Shown piece after piece: positions 33,786 through 43,392 of a DNA stretch of 64,000 nt. The stretch spans positions 1,178,001-1,242,000 of the forward strand of contig OZ242367.1 in the NCBI GenBank assembly GCA_965209015.1, in the 5' to 3' direction. Below the pieces are notes generated by a model that was not told the origin of the DNA, did no database searches, and worked only from the letters and a program-made list of their open reading frames with translations. The DNA comes from Bin80 sp965209015. GTDB taxonomy: Bacteria > Bacteroidota > Rhodothermia > Rhodothermales > Bin80. How positions within the stretch are numbered: position 1 is the stretch's first letter; every line of letters starts with the position of its first letter. The position numbers and the translations under genes are program-made.

Positions 33786-35483
33786 ATGAATTACCACAAA
33801 ACACAGCAGTTTGATGCCATTGTCGTAGGGTCCGGAATGTCTGGCGGATGGGCGATGATGGAGCTCTGTCGCCTTGGTCTCAAAACCTTGGTCATAGAGC
33901 GTGGGCGAATGGTTCGACATGGGATAGATTATATCACTGAGCATAAAGATATCTGGGAGTTACCCAATCGAGGTAGAGTTCCACCAGCTTTGGAGAGAGA
34001 GCATTATCCGGTGCAAAGCAAGACGTATATATTTTCCGAAGCGACACGTCATTTTATGATGCGAGATTCGGATCATCCGTATGTTGAGGAAGAGCCCTAC
34101 ACGTGGATCCAGGCTAATGTATTAGGGGGGCGCTCCCTACTGTGGGCACGTCAGAGCTATCGGTTCAGCCCAATGGACTTTTTGGCCAATCGTGAGGATG
34201 GGAACGGAGTAGATTGGCCGATCCGATACGAAGATATCGCTCCATGGTATGATCATGTAGAGCGAACTATTGGCATTAGTGGGCAAGCCGAAGGGCTTCC
34301 CCAATTACCTGATGGGATCTTTCAAAAGCCCATGGACATGAATGTCATTGAAAAGCTGGTGAAGTCCAAGGTTGAAGCAACATTTCCAGAACGGACGGTC
34401 ACGATTGGGCGAGTCGCTACCATTACCGAACCCCTTGAGAACCGTGCTCCCTGTCATTATTGCGGTCCATGTCAACGCGGATGCTCCACTCGGTCCTACT
34501 ACAGCACGGTGAGCGTTGCAATACCTAAGGCAGAAGCAACCGGGAATCTCACTTTGCAGACCGATCGTCTGGTTTGTCAAGTGAATTATGATGAAACTAC
34601 TGGTCGAGCCACGGGAGTAGATGTCATTGATACAAAAACCGGTGAGCGAAGCACGATCAATGCGAAGATGGTATTCTTATGCGCTTCCTCTATGAATACT
34701 GCACGCATTATGCTCCTGTCCAAAAGTCGGAGTTTTCCAGATGGGATTGCCAACTCAAGCGGAGTTCTGGGGCACTATCTCATGGATCATCATTATCATG
34801 TAGGAGCAAGAGCCGTATTTGATGGATATGAGGATCGGTACTTCCAAGGAAATCGTCCCAATGGAATTTATATTCCTCGGTTCCGAAATCTTAGCCCCGA
34901 GACGTACCATCCAGATTTTTTGAGAGGGTATGGATTCCAAGGTGGTGCTGGCCGTGAAGGATGGGGTCGGGGGAGCAGCATGGTTGGGTTTGGAGCAGAA
35001 CTGAAGCATAGCCTACGCAGACCAGGTCGATGGACCATGGGGATCGGTGGCTTCGGGGAAACCCTGCCACGCTACGATAATTATTGTGTTCTAGATGATT
35101 CAAAACAAGATCAATGGGGACTACCAGTGCTCCGCTTTCATGTAACCCGAGATGATAATGACCGAGCCATGCGGGAAGATATCATGGAGACTGCCGCAGA
35201 AATGTTTGAAGCCAGTGGCGCTAAGGAGGTCTCAACATATGATAGAATAGAAAGTGCTCCCGGGCTCGGGAATCATGAAATGGGTGCCGCCCGAATGGGG
35301 CGTGACCCACAAACCAGCGTATTGAATGGCTTCAATCAGTGCCATGATGTGCGGAACCTGTTCGTTACGGACGGTGCTTGCATGACCTCATCAGCCTGCC
35401 AAAATCCATCCCTTACCTACATGGCCCTCACAGCACGTGCCTGTGATTATGCGGTTCAGCAATTGAAAGAGGGATTACTGTAA
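33786..35483 (+). CDS. GMC-family FAD oxidoreductase with a four-cysteine motif
   Basis: 565 residues. FAD-binding GXGXXG at FDAIVVGSGMSGGWAMMELC, N-terminal GGRSLLWARQSYRF, and C-terminal GNHEMGAARMG with TDGACMTSSACQNPSLT, carrying the catalytic His region of the GMC C-terminal domain. Around residues 223-233 it has CHYCGPCQRGC, a CX2CX2CX3C pattern suggestive of an iron-sulfur cluster. Related enzymes oxidise sugars or sugar acids, often with a gluconate-2-dehydrogenase subunit 3, which is not adjacent. It joins the next gene in a TAATG junction, so the two probably act in one sugar-acid pathway. Confidence 0.88.
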   Translation: MNYHKTQQFDAIVVGSGMSGGWAMMELCRLGLKTLVIERGRMVRHGIDYITEHKDIWELPNRGRVPPALEREHYPVQSKTYIFSEATRHFMMRDSDHPYVEEEPYTWIQANVLGGRSLLWARQSYRFSPMDFLANREDGNGVDWPIRYEDIAPWYDHVERTIGISGQAEGLPQLPDGIFQKPMDMNVIEKLVKSKVEATFPERTVTIGRVATITEPLENRAPCHYCGPCQRGCSTRSYYSTVSVAIPKAEATGNLTLQTDRLVCQVNYDETTGRATGVDVIDTKTGERSTINAKMVFLCASSMNTARIMLLSKSRSFPDGIANSSGVLGHYLMDHHYHVGARAVFDGYEDRYFQGNRPNGIYIPRFRNLSPETYHPDFLRGYGFQGGAGREGWGRGSSMVGFGAELKHSLRRPGRWTMGIGGFGETLPRYDNYCVLDDSKQDQWGLPVLRFHVTRDDNDRAMREDIMETAAEMFEASGAKEVSTYDRIESAPGLGNHEMGAARMGRDPQTSVLNGFNQCHDVRNLFVTDGACMTSSACQNPSLTYMALTARACDYAVQQLKEGLL

Positions 35484-36412
35484 TGGTCCCTAAGCGAGTC
35501 ATCGCCTGCATGCTACCGAAGGAGGCACTGGTGCGCCTTCGTAATCGGTACAGAGTAACGGTACGACCTTTGGGAGCGATGATTCCAAACGAAAAGATTC
35601 GTGAAGCAGTTGCAATTGTTACGACCCCCTACGATCAAGTAGATAATGAATTCTTACGCCGTGCTCCGAAGCTGAAAATCATTGCACAGTTTGGAGCAGG
35701 GATCGACAATATTGATCTTGACTTCGCTAAGGCGCGCGGAGTAGTGGTGACACACACGCCGAATATTGTTACATTAGCGACTGCCGATCAAACACTTGCC
35801 CTGATCCTATCAGTGACTCGTCGGCTGAAGGAGGTAGAGCAGCTACTTGGACAAGGTCCGGAGGCTATGCCCCTCGGTGTTGGCTTAGCCGATAAATCTC
35901 TTGGAATCATTGGATTGGGAAAAATTGGCGCAGCAGTGGCTCGCCGTGCCCATGCATTCGGGATGAAAATCTATTATGCAAATCGGAAGCGAGCCAATCC
36001 GACGATTGAGCGAGAAACTACCGCCTCCTATTGTACCCATGATGAACTCTTCGCCATCAGTGACATACTTACGATACACTGTGATCTCAATGTGGACAGC
36101 CATCATCTGATCAATGCGGATGTCTTGCAGAGAATGAAAAACTCTGCGATCATTATCAATACATCCCGTGCCAATGTAATTGATGAAACTGCTTTAGCTC
36201 ATGCCTTGGCATCAGGGAAACTCTGGGGCGCTGGTCTGGATGTATTTAGTTCAGATCTACCTGAGATCGTTCGTCACCATCCAAGAGTGATACTGTCCCC
36301 TCATTCTGGTACTGCAACGGTGGAAACACGCAATGCAATGTCCCAAATGGTTGTGGACTCAATCATGGCATGCTTAGCCAAAAATGATAGGATCCCACAT
36401 CGCAAGATATAA
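35483..36412 (+). CDS. D-isomer-specific 2-hydroxyacid dehydrogenase
   Basis: 309 residues. Rossmann motif SLGIIGLGKIGAAVARRA, then the usual catalytic triad region: Arg in INTSRANVIDE, Glu in the following strand and His in ILSPHSGTATVE. Such enzymes reduce or oxidise 2-keto/2-hydroxy acids with NAD(P)H; exact substrate unknown. The start overlaps the GMC gene stop by one base (TAATG), implying translational coupling. It ends overlapping the next gene by 29 bases. Confidence 0.9.
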   Translation: MVPKRVIACMLPKEALVRLRNRYRVTVRPLGAMIPNEKIREAVAIVTTPYDQVDNEFLRRAPKLKIIAQFGAGIDNIDLDFAKARGVVVTHTPNIVTLATADQTLALILSVTRRLKEVEQLLGQGPEAMPLGVGLADKSLGIIGLGKIGAAVARRAHAFGMKIYYANRKRANPTIERETTASYCTHDELFAISDILTIHCDLNVDSHHLINADVLQRMKNSAIIINTSRANVIDETALAHALASGKLWGAGLDVFSSDLPEIVRHHPRVILSPHSGTATVETRNAMSQMVVDSIMACLAKNDRIPHRKI

Positions 36413-36806
36413 AGTATTGATCAGTACCCTGATCTTTCTTGGCATGATGCCAGAAATAAGTCTGGGGCAAACAGATACGCTGGATGTCATGGATATCCTG
36501 AAATATTTATCAGATGGAGATGAACGGGCGCTGGTGAACCAGGCCGGTGATTATCTGGAACTTGCTTTACTGGAGCAGCCTCGCCGATATACCCGTTCAC
36601 AGGCACTCTATGTTTTACAAGATTTTTTTCGCCAATATTCGCCAGAAAGATTTGAGCTTGACCACAGTATGACGCAGGGTGAAGAATGGTGGCTCATTGG
36701 CCACTATACAGTTCGGAATGAACGAGAGCCCCTTCGCATCTACCTTCGATTTGGTGGATCTTTCCCAATGTATCGGCTCATAGCAATCCAGGTGATCCCA
36801 ACCTGA
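36384..36806 (+). CDS. DUF4783 domain protein
   Basis: 140 residues with a signal peptide (residues 1 to about 29, ending ISLGQ). The pattern DYLELALLEQPRRYTRSQAL with DFFRQYSPERFELDHS and LRIYLRFGGSFPMYRLIAIQV fits DUF4783, a small NTF2-like fold protein typical of Bacteroidota and found in the periplasm. Function unknown. It overlaps both neighbours (29 bases upstream, one base downstream), so it belongs to their transcript. Confidence 0.82.
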   Translation: MIGSHIARYKVLISTLIFLGMMPEISLGQTDTLDVMDILKYLSDGDERALVNQAGDYLELALLEQPRRYTRSQALYVLQDFFRQYSPERFELDHSMTQGEEWWLIGHYTVRNEREPLRIYLRFGGSFPMYRLIAIQVIPT

Positions 36807-39800
36807 TGTGGAGTACTCCTAGACATAGGTTATTCGTTGGAGTTGTTGGGGTTCTTCTTTTGGCTTTGGGTATAGTGTGGTTTGGTCAGCAGATTCATGT
36901 CCGGCTCTTATCCCGAGGGGTAGAAAAGCGACAGCAGCAGCAGATCGTTACTGCAAGAGAACTGATACGATCCGAGTTTGAAAATACTCAGATTGCCATG
37001 CAGGTTATTGCCTCCGAGGTGATTGATATAGCTTCAAATCAGATACTTCCCTTTGATCATGCACCCTCTGCTTCAATGATTCAGAGTTTAGGTGCCATTC
37101 AACTCTCTGAACACTGGTCCGTATCGGTATATGATGGAGATATGCGACTTATTGCATGGCAAGGGGAGAGTATTCCGCTAGCCATCCAGCCAACGCTTGA
37201 CCGTCCCCAATGGGGAATTGCGAGGGATGAAGAGTGGCGAATTGCACTGGTGCTCTGGGAGCCCCTGATCAGAGAGGATGCGGTAATCGGAAGTGTCTGT
37301 GTAACCCAGAACCTGTATTCCAGAGCTCCCGTTCGGAATGCAATGTTGAGGGATTATAACATTGTTGATACTTGGCAACAGCGTACAGGATTGGATATCC
37401 AAGTAGCATTTGGAGATACACTTGGTGATCAAGCACTTCGCTCTCTTGATGGGCAGCCACTTGGAACTTATACAGTGACTCCTCCCTCCCAAGCAAAATT
37501 AATCACAGCAACTTCCACATTCTATGGCAATCTAATTGCCCTCTGTGCAGTTCTGCTTACTTTGTGGTTCCTATGGGGGACTTGGCGGTGGATGCATTCA
37601 CATTTAAGTTTGCTTCGCCTTGTTGCATTTACATCCGCACTGATTGGTGGACGTTTTGCTCTACTCTATCTGGATGTCCCCGCAAGGTATCAGATTGGAA
37701 AGGCTCCACTAAGCCCACTCTTTGATCCTGTCCACTTGGCATCTACAATCGGTGGTGGATTCATGCAAACAACCGGCGATCTACTCATCAGTGCGGTATG
37801 CATCTTTATTCTTGGAGTAGCAGCAATCCGATATGCTAATGCCTACTCAAAGCCATTCATGCCCCACCAAGGTGGAACATGGGCTCGTCTAGGATTTTCT
37901 GTTGCAACGAGTCTATTGCTTGCAACCGTTCTCATGTCTGTCATACATGCCGCGGTACTGGACTCGACGCTTAGCTATACAGGACGAAGTGTGCTGATTC
38001 CCAGTTCTCTAGAACTAGTTGTGTATGCATCTCTGATTCTGTTTACTCTTGGGGTTCTATTGATCGTATCCAGTGGTCTGAAAACAGCGTTCAAGAGGGA
38101 GTCTGACCTTGTATGTCTTGGGGTCATTGGCTTGGCTTTTGTGCTGGGGATCATCCTGTTGGATCAACTCGGATGGTGTTCATGGATCCTCAGCCTGAGT
38201 TTGATGATTGTAAGTTTGTGTGCTGCATTGTGGACAACAAGAGAGGGTTTATTCACTTGGCTTACGGTTCGGCGTGCAGTGCCCGCCACATTGGTACTTT
38301 GTCTGTTGGTATACCCTGTATATTATGATGCGCTGAATCAACGCAAGCAGGAGCGAGTTGCGTATGCAGTATCAACCTTTGATCAAACGGGCCTACCAAG
38401 TGTATCCCTTGCGGTTCGTGAAGTCGTGGAAGAAGCGCGACTGAACCCTCAACTCAGGGAGTTACCACTTTCGGCAGATATGTTTGAGTCCGAAGCCGAA
38501 AAGCTACTGAGTGGTTCTCTTCTCTCCTCCTTAGGAACCTACGATGCAAGCATGACTTATTTGTCCTCAGATAGGGAGGAAATTCACAGCTACGGCAGTT
38601 TCGCTCAGTCATCTGAGGATATTCGAGATCTTGTAGAGGAATTAAGTGCAGAAATTCAGTTACAGGAAACCAGTTATACATTTATTGAACCTCAATCATC
38701 TGGGGCAGCGAGATATCAATATGCGGGACTGGCAGCTATGGGGGATGGATGGGTTCTGGTCAGAGCGCAGCCACATATAGTCTCCGAAGAAGCAAATACT
38801 CCACTTTTGCGCATCCTCTTGTCCTCAGGATATCTTGATCTATACGAGGATTTGTCTCTGGCCTCTTATAGCGATGGTCTCCTGATGCGAACATTTGGCG
38901 ATCGGTTTGCAAAATATCGATTAGATCCAGATGTTGAGTCAGAGTTGGTACGCCAGCAATCCGTCTGGCGCCAAGAGTCAGTAGGGGAGGGTAGAAGTTA
39001 CCTCACATATTATTTACAGAGGGACAGCCATGTGGTGGCTGCTCGGATCAGGATTGATGGGCCATTTGATCATTTGTACTATCTGCTCCGACTGGTAGTT
39101 GGTGGATTGTTGCTGTGCATCCCTTTCTGTTTGGTGGGATATGTTTTGAGATGGAGGGCAGGACTCATTCCCCCGAAACGTTATAGGTATCAAGACAAAG
39201 TATTAACTGCATTTTTACTCGTTGGGGTAGTTGCAGTTATTCCAGTAGGAATTGCTGGTTATAGCGTGGTAACCGAAGAGAATGAAAAGGCAGTTCAAAG
39301 CTGGTTGCGTCAACATCTGGAGCGTGTTGAATCAACACTTGCTCCTAACGGACGGATGGGAGAAAATAGCATTGATGCCCTGGAGCGAAGTAATATAGAT
39401 TCCCTTGCCGCACGGGTCGGACTAGATCTAAACTTGTATCGTGATACCCAATTGATTGCGGCAAGTCGCCGTCAGTTGGTAGATGATCGCATTGTGGACG
39501 TACGACTCCCTGCCGAAGTGTTCAGAGCCATTTATGGAAATGCAGAACGGTTCACTTTCGTAGATCATAAGTTGGGTGATTTTGAATATACAGCAGGGTA
39601 TCGTGCTATTCTGGATGCAAATGGAGATCCTGCCTACATCATATCCGTACCTAATTTACCAGAAGCCGAGCGGATTGCGGAAGAGCGTGCCAGAACACTC
39701 GCTTATCTGTTTGGAGCGCTGTTGGGACTGGGGATTCTTGTGATGTTTACTGGTTCAGTCCTCGCCCGCGCTCTAGCTCGACCGATTGCTCGATTGCAGC

Positions 39801-40630
39801 AGGGGATGGAAGAAGCAGCTCAGGGAAAGTTTGAGCGAGTGCTCCCCGTCGAATCACGTGACGAAATTGGAGCATTAGTCACCACATTCAACACCATGCA
39901 GGGACAGCTCTCCGAGAGCCGCAAGAAGCTTGCGAAGCAACAGAGGCAGTTAGCCTGGCGAGAGATGGCTCGTCAGATTGCGCATGAAATCAAGAACCCT
40001 CTCACGCCGATGAAGCTGTCCATCCAACACCTTCAGCGCTCCCTCCAAAACAAGGATGATTCCCGGTTTAAGAAGTTGTTTATGCGTACAACCGCTACGC
40101 TTGTAGAACAGATTGATTCATTGGCACACATAGCAAATGAATTTTCTTCCTTTGCACAGCTTCCTCGACGGAAAGTAGTCCATCTTGATCTACGAACAGT
40201 CCTCAGTGAGGCCTATACTCTGATGAAAGCCGAAGCCTCTGAGGAAGTAATGCTTGAATTGCGGCTTCCAGATACTCCACTTTTAGTCCGAGGAGATCCT
40301 AATGAACTACGTCGAACATACATCAATATAATCAAGAATGCGTTTGAAGCGGTTAGTGATCAAGATACAATGACGATCATGGTTTCAGCTCGTCAAGATG
40401 AGAATCAAATTATCACCGAGGTAACGGATAATGGGAGGGGGATTCCAGAGGAAGTGAGGGACCAGATCTTTGAGCCAAGTTTTTCAACAAAAACAAGCGG
40501 GGCAGGGCTTGGTCTGGCAATTGCAAGGCAGGCCGTAGAGCTTTCAGGGGGCCGCATTAGTTTTACTACCCAGCCCGAAGAGGGGACTACAATGCAGATT
40601 ACTCTACCTTTAAGTCAGGAAGAGAAATGA
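36806..40630 (+). CDS. Very large NtrY-like sensor histidine kinase
   Basis: 1274 residues. The layout is: membrane segment near 10-27; an extracytoplasmic region to about 230; a block of about eight membrane segments to about 510; a second large outer region (about 515-755); two segments near 760-780 and 805-825 with a third outer region; another segment near 970-990; HAMP domain (RPIARLQQGMEEAAQGKFER); HisKA with IAHEIKNPLTPMKLS; and an HATPase with NIIKNAFEAV, VTDNGRGIPEEV and GAGLGLAIARQA. The phospho-acceptor His and N, G1 and G2 boxes are intact. No response regulator lies beside it, so its partner is unknown. It starts at a TGATG overlap with the DUF4783 gene. Confidence 0.92.
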   Translation: MWSTPRHRLFVGVVGVLLLALGIVWFGQQIHVRLLSRGVEKRQQQQIVTARELIRSEFENTQIAMQVIASEVIDIASNQILPFDHAPSASMIQSLGAIQLSEHWSVSVYDGDMRLIAWQGESIPLAIQPTLDRPQWGIARDEEWRIALVLWEPLIREDAVIGSVCVTQNLYSRAPVRNAMLRDYNIVDTWQQRTGLDIQVAFGDTLGDQALRSLDGQPLGTYTVTPPSQAKLITATSTFYGNLIALCAVLLTLWFLWGTWRWMHSHLSLLRLVAFTSALIGGRFALLYLDVPARYQIGKAPLSPLFDPVHLASTIGGGFMQTTGDLLISAVCIFILGVAAIRYANAYSKPFMPHQGGTWARLGFSVATSLLLATVLMSVIHAAVLDSTLSYTGRSVLIPSSLELVVYASLILFTLGVLLIVSSGLKTAFKRESDLVCLGVIGLAFVLGIILLDQLGWCSWILSLSLMIVSLCAALWTTREGLFTWLTVRRAVPATLVLCLLVYPVYYDALNQRKQERVAYAVSTFDQTGLPSVSLAVREVVEEARLNPQLRELPLSADMFESEAEKLLSGSLLSSLGTYDASMTYLSSDREEIHSYGSFAQSSEDIRDLVEELSAEIQLQETSYTFIEPQSSGAARYQYAGLAAMGDGWVLVRAQPHIVSEEANTPLLRILLSSGYLDLYEDLSLASYSDGLLMRTFGDRFAKYRLDPDVESELVRQQSVWRQESVGEGRSYLTYYLQRDSHVVAARIRIDGPFDHLYYLLRLVVGGLLLCIPFCLVGYVLRWRAGLIPPKRYRYQDKVLTAFLLVGVVAVIPVGIAGYSVVTEENEKAVQSWLRQHLERVESTLAPNGRMGENSIDALERSNIDSLAARVGLDLNLYRDTQLIAASRRQLVDDRIVDVRLPAEVFRAIYGNAERFTFVDHKLGDFEYTAGYRAILDANGDPAYIISVPNLPEAERIAEERARTLAYLFGALLGLGILVMFTGSVLARALARPIARLQQGMEEAAQGKFERVLPVESRDEIGALVTTFNTMQGQLSESRKKLAKQQRQLAWREMARQIAHEIKNPLTPMKLSIQHLQRSLQNKDDSRFKKLFMRTTATLVEQIDSLAHIANEFSSFAQLPRRKVVHLDLRTVLSEAYTLMKAEASEEVMLELRLPDTPLLVRGDPNELRRTYINIIKNAFEAVSDQDTMTIMVSARQDENQIITEVTDNGRGIPEEVRDQIFEPSFSTKTSGAGLGLAIARQAVELSGGRISFTTQPEEGTTMQITLPLSQEEK

Positions 40631-40639
40631 AAGAAGGAA

Positions 40640-41158
40640 TCAGGGTGCTTCTTCGCCGGAAAAGTCACGGAAGCCAAAGTAGTGGAGCACATATCTGATT
40701 TTTGCAGCTTTGCCCGGTCCGAAGCCAGGAAGAGCTTTGATGCGCCGCTCAACTTCGTCAATTGAAGCGCCATCATTCCACATCTTTTCTGGTTTGCCAT
40801 CATATTCATCCACGATAAAGCGTGCGACCTTTCGTGTCGTATCGGCCATCTTGTTTGAAAATCGGTGTACCGCAGGTGATTCAGCAAAAGTGATACGTAG
40901 TGATTCTTCATCCATATCTGCAATGATAGATAGATCAAGATGCCCCAGCCGGTCATGTAGACGTTTGGCGCCGGTAAATGCAACTTCAGCGCGAACACGC
41001 TGATCATATAGTAATCCCAATAAGGCAGCAGTGGGGCTTGCAGAGATAAAGTTATCTTCGTCCTTGTCTCCGGTGAGCGTTCCTGAACTCATGAATCGTT
41101 CCATCATCCGTCCGAGTCCACCACCTACTGAACTAAAATCAATCGGTTGAAAATGCAT
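40640..41158 (-). CDS. HhH-GPD-type base excision repair protein (small, TIGR03252-like)
   Basis: 172 residues. The segments LLGLLYDQRVRAEVAFTGA, RLGHLDLSIIADMDEE, AVHRFSNKMADTTRKVARFI and the helix-hairpin-helix LPGFGPGKAAKIRYVLHYFG match the short HhH-GPD group known mostly from Actinobacteria. The usual GPD loop is formed by LPGFGPGK. The family is annotated as DNA glycosylase-like but little has been tested. It is convergent with the histidine kinase gene, ends 10 bases apart. Confidence 0.8.
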   Translation of the reverse strand: MHFQPIDFSSVGGGLGRMMERFMSSGTLTGDKDEDNFISASPTAALLGLLYDQRVRAEVAFTGAKRLHDRLGHLDLSIIADMDEESLRITFAESPAVHRFSNKMADTTRKVARFIVDEYDGKPEKMWNDGASIDEVERRIKALPGFGPGKAAKIRYVLHYFGFRDFSGEEAP

Positions 41159-41846
41159 AATTTTGATAAATGTGAAGCTGAAAACTACAAGTTTTTTCGG
41201 ACATGCACATTGGTCATAAATTGGTATTTTCCTGATCAGGATAATTCAGAGTTGATGAGGAAGGTAAGTTCAGTTAATCAGAAAATTTGGTTCTACTACG
41301 AACCTTGTAGATAGAGGTCTAAACCTCCACAGAGGAATAGAATCGCAATCCCAAGGGTTTCAAATATCCTGTAACCTCTTCCGATCATTCTGATTTCTAG
41401 GATATTACCGTTCATTCGTTCTGCTCTGGCGTTTGATTGTTTACAGCAAAGTGCATCATGGATACTGTCAACCTGTCGTCTAAATTTCTTGCCTGCCTTG
41501 ATGAATTCCTTAACGTTCACCTTTTCAACACTAGTCAGCCAGAATCCTCAATGGTGGGAGAACCAAAAGTTTAGATGGACTATGGTGCAATCCCAACTGG
41601 TCTCCAGTCCTGTATTTATGCGAAAAGCTCAAAGGGCCCGAATTCAAATTGAACCATTTCACCACAAAGTGCCAGAACGTCACTGTGGATAAAGTTAATG
41701 AGATACAGCGTGATTTGATGATCTCATTGTCCAAAGCATGGAGGGCTGAACAAGGCTTGACTAAGTCTGAAAGGGATAAATCGGACTCATGCGGTTGATC
41801 GGGATCTGGAGTACATCCCATCGGCAGCATCCAATTGAATTACAGA
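41159..41846. other. Interval with a transposase remnant and no intact gene
   Basis: About 690 bases between the HhH-GPD gene and cysS. Apart from the transposase fragment annotated separately, no coding sequence is supported. It is probably the residue of an old insertion. Confidence 0.5.
41296..41547 (-). pseudogene. C-terminal remnant of an ISL3-like transposase
   Basis: The minus frame reads from an upstream stop through GFWLTSVEKVNVKEFIKAGK to SNARAERMNGNILEIRMIGR with GYRIFETLGIAILFLCGGLDL, then a stop at 41296. This is the terminal segment of DDE transposases of the ISL3/ISAon1 kind, carrying the last catalytic Glu in SNARAERMNG. The N-terminal 80% is missing and no inverted repeats were found. 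It marks a degraded insertion sequence. Confidence 0.75.
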
Positions 41847-43364
41847 CTAGATCTGGCTTTTTTTATGCCAAGAGGTACCGTTGGGAGTATCCTTGATTTC
41901 AATATTCATCGCCAACAATTCGTCGCGGATCCGATCAGCTGTGGAGAAATCTTTCGACTGACGTGCAATCGTTCGCTCTTGGATCAATGCTTCAATCGTA
42001 TCCGTCTCCGCGTTAGGTAATGAGTCCGTTGCACTTTCAGTAGCTAAATTCACAGCGGATCTTTTGATACTTGTGTCTGGATCTATGGTATAGGGAACAA
42101 TTCCCAATAGATCCGAGACTCCTTTCATAAAGTCATAGGATCGGGTTCCGAGTGCATCCTTCTGCCCCAGAATCATGCGCGCGCCGTTCAGGGCTTGTGC
42201 AATTGCAGCAGGTGTATTCAGATCGTCCAGTAATGCATTCAAGACTGCTTGGCGCCTCTCTTCCAGTGTATCCTCAAGGGTTCCGTCTCCCTGTGCACCG
42301 CGGTCATAGGCGTCTTTTGTAACTTGAAAGGCCTTCTGAAACCGTTTTACATGTCGCTCGCTATCCCGGAGTGTTGAAAAAGTAAAATTAAACGGTTTTC
42401 GATACTGCCCACTGATCAGCGTTAAGCGCACCGCAAGCGGAGAAACACCCCGTTCATGAACTAAGTTTCTTACGGTATGAAAATTCCCCAACCGTTTAGA
42501 CATTTTTTGTCCTTCCACCTGGAGGAAGCGGGTATGAACCCAGTGGCTAGCAAATTGCTTTCCAGTTAGTGCTTCCGCTTGGGCAATTTCACACTCATGG
42601 TGGGGGAAGATGAGATCTTCTCCGCCCGCGTGAAGATCAATTTCATTCCCAAGATAAGCCTGAGCCATGACCGAACATTCAATATGCCATCCTGGGAATC
42701 CCCATCCCCAGGGGCTATACCACTGCATTAAATGTTCTTCATCTTTTTTCCATAATGCAAAATCGCGCGGATCTTTTTTTTCTGGATCCAAAACCACATC
42801 ACGTACTGCAAGCTCCAGTGTTTCTGCAGCCTTATTTCCAGATAATTTGCCATAGTCGGCAAAGCTTTCAACCGAGAAGTATACACCAGATGAGGTTTGA
42901 TAGGCTGCTCCACGAGATAGAAGCTGTTCAATGGCTTGAATCTGTTCCCGTATGTGTTCGGTTGCTCGGGGCTGGACATCTGGATTCAATAAGTTCAGAG
43001 TTTGCCAGTCAGATTGGAGAGCAGATGAGTAGTACCGGCTGAGGTCCCATACATTGGCAAAGCGTTTTCCCTCGGATGAGCGTAGAGCTCGCGCCATCCG
43101 ATCTTCGCCAGAAGCATCCATCGTATCGTCATTCGTCAGATGCCCCACATCAGTGATATTGGTGACATAGGTGGTTTTCCAGCCGATTGCCCGCGCAGTG
43201 CGCAAAATCAAATCTGCGGTCAAGAAAGACCGAAAATTGCCAATGTGGGCGTAAGAGTATACGGTTGGCCCACAGCTGTAAAATCGTAGGTGGTCGGGTT
43301 TTATCAGTGATAAGGGTTCTACCTTTCCACTTAGGGTATTGTAAAGATGAAACTCTCGGTTCAT
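41847..43364 (-). CDS. cysS: Cysteinyl-tRNA synthetase
   Basis: 505 residues from the ATG at 43364 (MNREFHLYNTLSGKVEPL), 28 bases after uxaB; a longer frame start at 43415 would overlap uxaB by 23 bases. Class I synthetase: Cys-zinc site YSCGPTVYSYAHIGN containing the HIGH-like motif, zinc ligands in HHECEIAQAEAL, and the KMSKS-like KMSKRLGN. The C-terminal DALR-like domain ends normally. It charges tRNA-Cys. Confidence 0.96.
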   Translation of the reverse strand: MNREFHLYNTLSGKVEPLSLIKPDHLRFYSCGPTVYSYAHIGNFRSFLTADLILRTARAIGWKTTYVTNITDVGHLTNDDTMDASGEDRMARALRSSEGKRFANVWDLSRYYSSALQSDWQTLNLLNPDVQPRATEHIREQIQAIEQLLSRGAAYQTSSGVYFSVESFADYGKLSGNKAAETLELAVRDVVLDPEKKDPRDFALWKKDEEHLMQWYSPWGWGFPGWHIECSVMAQAYLGNEIDLHAGGEDLIFPHHECEIAQAEALTGKQFASHWVHTRFLQVEGQKMSKRLGNFHTVRNLVHERGVSPLAVRLTLISGQYRKPFNFTFSTLRDSERHVKRFQKAFQVTKDAYDRGAQGDGTLEDTLEERRQAVLNALLDDLNTPAAIAQALNGARMILGQKDALGTRSYDFMKGVSDLLGIVPYTIDPDTSIKRSAVNLATESATDSLPNAETDTIEALIQERTIARQSKDFSTADRIRDELLAMNIEIKDTPNGTSWHKKSQI

Positions 43365-43392
43365 ATGGCGGAGATCAGGCACGCGTCTAACG

